In this document: positions 57,152 to 64,000 of the stretch, in pieces
Layout of the letters: the number at the start of each line of letters is the position of its first letter
Numbering within the stretch: position 1 is the stretch's first letter
Source of the DNA: Catellatospora sichuanensis
Lineage (GTDB): Bacteria; Actinomycetota; Actinomycetes; Mycobacteriales; Micromonosporaceae
Length of the DNA: 64,000 nucleotides
Assembly (NCBI RefSeq): GCF_007483665.1
Contig: NZ_ML660188.1
Location: forward strand, 191,105-255,104
Reading direction: 5' to 3'
The notes under the pieces: generated by a model
Told to the model about the DNA's origin: nothing
The model's input: the letters and a program-made list of their open reading frames with translations, nothing else
Database searches by the model: none
Translations under genes and position numbers: made by a program

Positions 57152-57499
57152 ATGTATGCCGGCCGAGGGCCCTGGCGTGATGATCGTCCGGTGCGGGTGC
57201 GGGCCGTGTGGAGAGGCACGGTGCTGGCGGACAGCGCGGACACCGTCAGCGCCGACGCCGTCGTGTATTTTCCCGCGAAGGACGTGGCCTGGCAGTATCT
57301 GCGTCCCAGCGCCAAGCGGACGATGTGCCCCTGGAAGGGCGTCGCCGCCTACTACACGGTGACGGTCGGCGACGTCGCCGACCGGGATGCGGCCTGGACC
57401 TACCACCGCCCGTGGGCGTCGGCCCGCAGGCTGCGGGGCCGGGTGGCGTTCGGTGGCGACGTCACGATCGAGACGACCCCGATCCGCCGGGATCGGTGA
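57152..57499 (+). CDS. DUF427-family protein
   Basis: The 115-residue protein matches the DUF427 pattern: VRAVWRGTVLADSADTVSAD, VYFPAKDVAWQYLRPS, MCPWKGVAAYYTVTVGD and AAWTYHRPWASARRLRGRVAF. The family is a small beta-barrel of unknown role. It begins 8 nt after the catalase stop, with GAGG within the gap, so it is probably the last gene of the stress operon. ATG 57152 is used; ATG 57156 is out of frame. Confidence 0.82.
   Translation: MYAGRGPWRDDRPVRVRAVWRGTVLADSADTVSADAVVYFPAKDVAWQYLRPSAKRTMCPWKGVAAYYTVTVGDVADRDAAWTYHRPWASARRLRGRVAFGGDVTIETTPIRRDR
57479..57496. terminator. Short hairpin at the DUF427 stop
   Basis: CCGATCC (57479-57485) and GGATCGG (57490-57496) pair perfectly with a 4-nt loop, immediately before the stop codon. 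It is a modest candidate terminator for the convergent pair. Confidence 0.4.
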
Positions 57500-57547
57500 G
57501 CGTCGTCGCGGCGACCTGCGCCGAACGCTTGGGCCGCACCCGGCGGA

Positions 57548-61169
<3,622 letters not shown>

Positions 61170-61174
61170 ACATC

Positions 61175-61221
61175 GAAACGGAGCAGCCGACCGCCGACCC
61201 GGCGGTCGGCTGCTCCGTTTC
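61175..61221 (+). terminator. Strong argG terminator, 21-bp stem
   Basis: A perfect 21-bp stem (61175-61195 with 61201-61221, 5-nt loop) starts 6 nt past the argG stop and ends in GTTTC. Confidence 0.9.
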
Positions 61222-61338
61222 CGTCCGGTCCCGCCGGAGAGGTGCCAGCGCGGCCGCGGCCGCCCGACGCGACCGCGAAGCCTCCGCCACAGCGCTAGAC
61301 TTCCGTCGCGACCCGCCGACACCCCTGGAGCGAAGCTT

Positions 61339-61692
61339 GTGACCGTGCCCGTCGTCATCGGATCGATCCTGCTGGCACTCCTGTTCGGAGCGCTGGGCGT
61401 GATGCAGGTCGTCGCCGCCCCGCCGGCTGTCGCGCGTGCCCGCCACCTCGGCGTGCCGCCGCTGCTGGACCGGATCGTGGGCGGCCTGGCGATCGCAGGA
61501 GCGGTCGGGCTCCTCATCGGACTCGCCGTCGGGCCCGTGGGCATCGCCGCCGCGGGTGGCCTGGTCCTGCTGATGATCGGGGCGCTCGGGTATCACCTGC
61601 GAGCCGGTGACCGCGGCAACGACCTGATGGCGCCGGTCGCGGTCGGCCTGATCGCCGCAGGCCTGGGCACGCTGCACGTGCTTGCCTACTGA
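61339..61692 (+). CDS. DoxX-like small membrane protein
   Basis: The 117-residue protein has four predicted membrane spans (VVIGSILLALLFGALGVMQVV; IVGGLAIAGAVGLLIGLAV; IAAAGGLVLLMIGALGYHL; LMAPVAVGLIAAGLGTLHV in pieces) and the DoxX-like pattern with conserved RARHLGVP and RAGDRGNDLMAP. Function is unknown; relatives are linked to thiol or redox membrane complexes. GTG 61339 has GGAG 9 nt upstream. It is convergent with the HelR-like gene. Confidence 0.8.
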   Translation: MTVPVVIGSILLALLFGALGVMQVVAAPPAVARARHLGVPPLLDRIVGGLAIAGAVGLLIGLAVGPVGIAAAGGLVLLMIGALGYHLRAGDRGNDLMAPVAVGLIAAGLGTLHVLAY

Positions 61693-61809
61693 CCTGGCTC
61701 CGTGGCCGCGCCCGATCACGCATGACGGTTCTCGACGACGTGCCGGCGCCGCCGGACCCGACGTCGTCCGGCCCGGCCCGCGGTCTCCGCGGGACCAGGC
61801 CGGACCGCC

Positions 61810-64000
61810 TCAGCCGACGAGGGCGGCGGGCAGCGCCGACCGGTGCAGCACCTCCAGTCGGGCGACCGCCCGGGTCAGCACGACGTACAGCCGCTGCTGC
61901 CCGCGGGGTTCGGCGGCCACGATGTCGGCGGGCTCCACGACGATGACATGGTCGTATTCGAGTCCTTTCACCAGGCCCGCGGGGACCAAGGTGACGTGGG
62001 GCGCGTCGACCAGGGGCCCCAGCGCCCCGACCGTGTGATCGGCGGCTACGACGGCGACGCTGCCCTCACGCGGAGCGGTGCGTGCGGCCTCACGCACCGC
62101 CGCAGCGAGGTCGTCGACCTGCCGCACCGAGAGTTCGCCGCCGGGCCGGTACGACTGTGTCGGCGCGATGCCCGGGGCCAGCATCCGGGCCGCGTAGTCC
62201 GCGAGGACCTGCGGCACCCGGTAGCCGGTGCGCAGGTCGAGCATCCGCGAGTCCCGCCGGTCGAGCCGGGCCAGCAGCTCCTGCCACGACGCGGCGGCCA
62301 GCGGATGGGTCGCCTGGCCCAGATCGCCGACGATCGTCATCGAGGCGTACGCCGCCCGGCGCGCGATCATGCGGCACTCCATCGGTGACAGATCCTGGGA
62401 CTCGTCGAGGATCACGTGCGCGTAGTCGTCCCAGGTGGCCGGTTCATCCTCCGGCTCGGGGACCGGCAGCGGCTCGGCGAGCACCGGCACGTAGGCGTCC
62501 TCGCCGTACGGGTCGTAACCGTCGATCCAGCTGACCACCTGGTGTCCTTCGCGCAGGATGATCGCGGCGGCCCAGCGCTGCGCGGCGGCGGTCGCGTCGT
62601 TGTCGATCGCCTGTCCGGCGACGGCCATGGGGGTGGGCAGTCCGGGCGCGTACAGGCTCCAGCCGTCGTGCAGCCCGCAGCTGAGCGCGAAGGTGTCCAC
62701 CGGCTGCGGGCCCATGGTCAGTTCCCGCAGCCGGGCCGGCTCGGCTCGGGCCGCGGGGGCGGCGGGCGGTTCGCCGAGCAGTTCGGTGAGTTCGTCGAGC
62801 AGCGGCACGTCGTCGATCGACCAGTCGGCGCCGCCGCGGTACGACGCGGCCAGGGTCTCGGCCGCGCCGTCGCCCAGCACGCCGCGGACCCGGTCGGCGT
62901 CGCCGAGCCACGCCAGCACGTCCGGCGGACTCAGCCGGGGCCACCACGCGACGAGGAAGCGCCGGAACTCGGAGCGGTCGCCGACATCGTCGACGAAAAG
63001 TTCCCGGTCCAGGTGCTCGCCCTCGACCTCCGCCCACAGCGCTTCCAGCAGCGCCTTCGCGGCGACGGGCCGGGCGGTGTTGGGCAGTGTGCTGCTCGCC
63101 GTGGCCATGGTGCGCACCCGCTCGCGCACTGCGGACAGTTCGGCGGACCCGAGCTTCAGGACCTGGCCCGCGTACACCAGTTTGAGCTGGTCCGGCGCGG
63201 TCGGCGGGGCCTGCCAGATCAGCTCCCCCAGCACCGCGTCCATGCGGGTGCTGCCCTTGATCTCGGCCACCGGCGCGGGATCGCGGCGAGTGGCGGTCAC
63301 GCCCTCGACGAGTTCGCCGATGGCGCGCAGGTGGATGCTGTCCTCACCGAGGGCGGGCAGCACGCGGCTGATGTAGTTGGTGAAGACCGTGGAGGGTCCG
63401 ACGACCAGGACCCGGCCGTCGGCGAACCGGCCCCGGTCGGTGTAGAGCAGATACGCGGCGCGGTGCAGCGCCACCTGAGTCTTGCCGGTGCCGGGCCCGC
63501 CGGTGATGAGCGTGACGCCGCGGGCGGGTGCCCGGATCGCCTCGTCCTGCTCGCGTTGGATGGTGGTCACGATGTCGCGCATCTGCGGGCCGCGGGCGCG
63601 CTGCAGTGCCGCGAGCAGCGAACCTTCACCCAGTACGCGCAGCTCGCCGGCGTCGTCCGGGCACAGCAGGTCGTCGTCGAGGTCGACGACGTCGCGGCCG
63701 CGGCTGATGATGACGCGGCGGCGGACGACGCCGAGCGGTTCGCCGGGCGTCGCCCGGTAGAACGCCGCCGCGGCGGGCGCCCGCCAGTCGATCAGGAGCG
63801 GTTCCCGGTCTTCGTCGCGAATGCCGAGCCGCCCGATGTGGTAGGTCTCGCCGTCGTCGAAGTCGAGGCGGCCGAACACGAGGCCTTCGGCTTCAGCGTC
63901 CAGCGCGCGCAGCTTGCCCGCCGCGTGGTGGACCATCGCGTCGCGTTCCACGAGTCCGCCGGCCGGTCCGGCGGCGGCCCGCCCGTGGCCCTCGCGGGCC
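61810..64000 (-). CDS. HelR/HelD-type RNA polymerase-recycling ATPase (5' end outside window)
   Basis: The reading frame is open to the window edge, so at least 729 residues are seen and the N-terminus is missing. UvrD/Rep-like superfamily 1 motifs are intact: Walker A ITGGPGTGKTQVALHRAAYL, motif II HVILDESQDLSPME, motif III VGDLGQATHPLA, QSYRPGGEL-type region, VKGLEYDHVIVVEP and LYVVLTRAVARLEVL. The pattern matches actinomycete HelD/HelR proteins, which bind and release stalled RNA polymerase; HelR-type members give rifamycin tolerance. Which subgroup this is cannot be decided without the N-terminus. An earlier GTG at 63951 exists but is probably internal because the frame upstream continues without a stop. 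Confidence 0.88.
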   Translation of the reverse strand, partial: AREGHGRAAAGPAGGLVERDAMVHHAAGKLRALDAEAEGLVFGRLDFDDGETYHIGRLGIRDEDREPLLIDWRAPAAAAFYRATPGEPLGVVRRRVIISRGRDVVDLDDDLLCPDDAGELRVLGEGSLLAALQRARGPQMRDIVTTIQREQDEAIRAPARGVTLITGGPGTGKTQVALHRAAYLLYTDRGRFADGRVLVVGPSTVFTNYISRVLPALGEDSIHLRAIGELVEGVTATRRDPAPVAEIKGSTRMDAVLGELIWQAPPTAPDQLKLVYAGQVLKLGSAELSAVRERVRTMATASSTLPNTARPVAAKALLEALWAEVEGEHLDRELFVDDVGDRSEFRRFLVAWWPRLSPPDVLAWLGDADRVRGVLGDGAAETLAASYRGGADWSIDDVPLLDELTELLGEPPAAPAARAEPARLRELTMGPQPVDTFALSCGLHDGWSLYAPGLPTPMAVAGQAIDNDATAAAQRWAAAIILREGHQVVSWIDGYDPYGEDAYVPVLAEPLPVPEPEDEPATWDDYAHVILDESQDLSPMECRMIARRAAYASMTIVGDLGQATHPLAAASWQELLARLDRRDSRMLDLRTGYRVPQVLADYAARMLAPGIAPTQSYRPGGELSVRQVDDLAAAVREAARTAPREGSVAVVAADHTVGALGPLVDAPHVTLVPAGLVKGLEYDHVIVVEPADIVAAEPRGQQRLYVVLTRAVARLEVLHRSALPAALVG

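Overview
The window is about 72% GC chromosomal DNA from a filamentous actinomycete. The gene content points to Micromonosporaceae (Catellatospora/Actinoplanes-like): secreted plant-polymer enzymes with ricin-B, CBM2 and F5/8-C modules, a membrane Ser/Thr kinase, an FxsT-type NB-ARC/TPR protein, a HelR-like motor and PadR/HxlR regulators. That family assignment is inference. I see no rRNA, tRNA, CRISPR array, phage, transposase or integrase.

Layout. 1-4.1 kb: 3' end of a vWA protein, a CASTOR/POLLUX-type channel, and a secreted ThuA-ricin protein. 4.3-11.6 kb: a same-strand cassette of membrane Ser/Thr kinase, membrane-anchored binding-protein/vWA fusion, and a 1278-aa ParA-like/TIR-like/NB-ARC/TPR protein. 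This cassette is the strongest candidate for a signalling or conflict system here. 11.7-14.5 kb: a membrane GGDEF-EAL protein and a small hypothetical. 14.7-21.8 kb: pectinesterase with a LacI-type operator, alpha/beta hydrolase, DinB protein, secreted 5'-nucleotidase, VOC protein and secreted EEP nuclease/phosphatase. 21.9-30.1 kb: a large AAA/TPR protein, a DrrAB-like ABC exporter whose two genes are joined by a 24-codon micro-ORF, a GH43 enzyme and a secreted lipase. 30.4-38.4 kb: DUF6183-like protein, deazaflavin oxidoreductase, SigB/F-type sigma factor coupled to a hemolysin III protein, FdhF/YdeP molybdoenzyme, HxlR regulator with a divergent FMN reductase, and a VOC gene behind a SoxR-like promoter. 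38.5-43.4 kb: a two-component system flanked by two small exported proteins that share 11-bp-spaced direct repeats, then hemerythrin, VOC and GNAT genes. 43.4-49.6 kb: GH11 xylanase with a CGAAA-N-TTTCG operator, TPR protein, PadR plus membrane protein, and a tyrosinase coupled to a His-rich protein. 49.7-53.3 kb: XRE/MFS and LysE/LysR divergent pairs. 53.3-57.5 kb: a stress locus with two SigB-type promoters driving a small hydrophilic protein one way and hemerythrin plus a histone-tailed catalase plus DUF427 the other way. 57.5-64 kb: glycogen-debranching-type hydrolase, argG, a DoxX-like protein and a 5'-truncated HelR/HelD motor.

Two features recur. Convergent ends are usually closed by perfect GC-rich hairpins of 11-21 bp. 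At least ten genes lack a Shine-Dalgarno sequence and instead carry a -10 hexamer ending 6-8 nt before the start codon, which suggests leaderless transcripts. Many loci also follow a regulator-plus-operator-plus-target design, and I could read the operator directly for the pectinesterase, xylanase, PadR, HxlR, XRE, GGDEF-EAL, SoxR-like and two-component loci.
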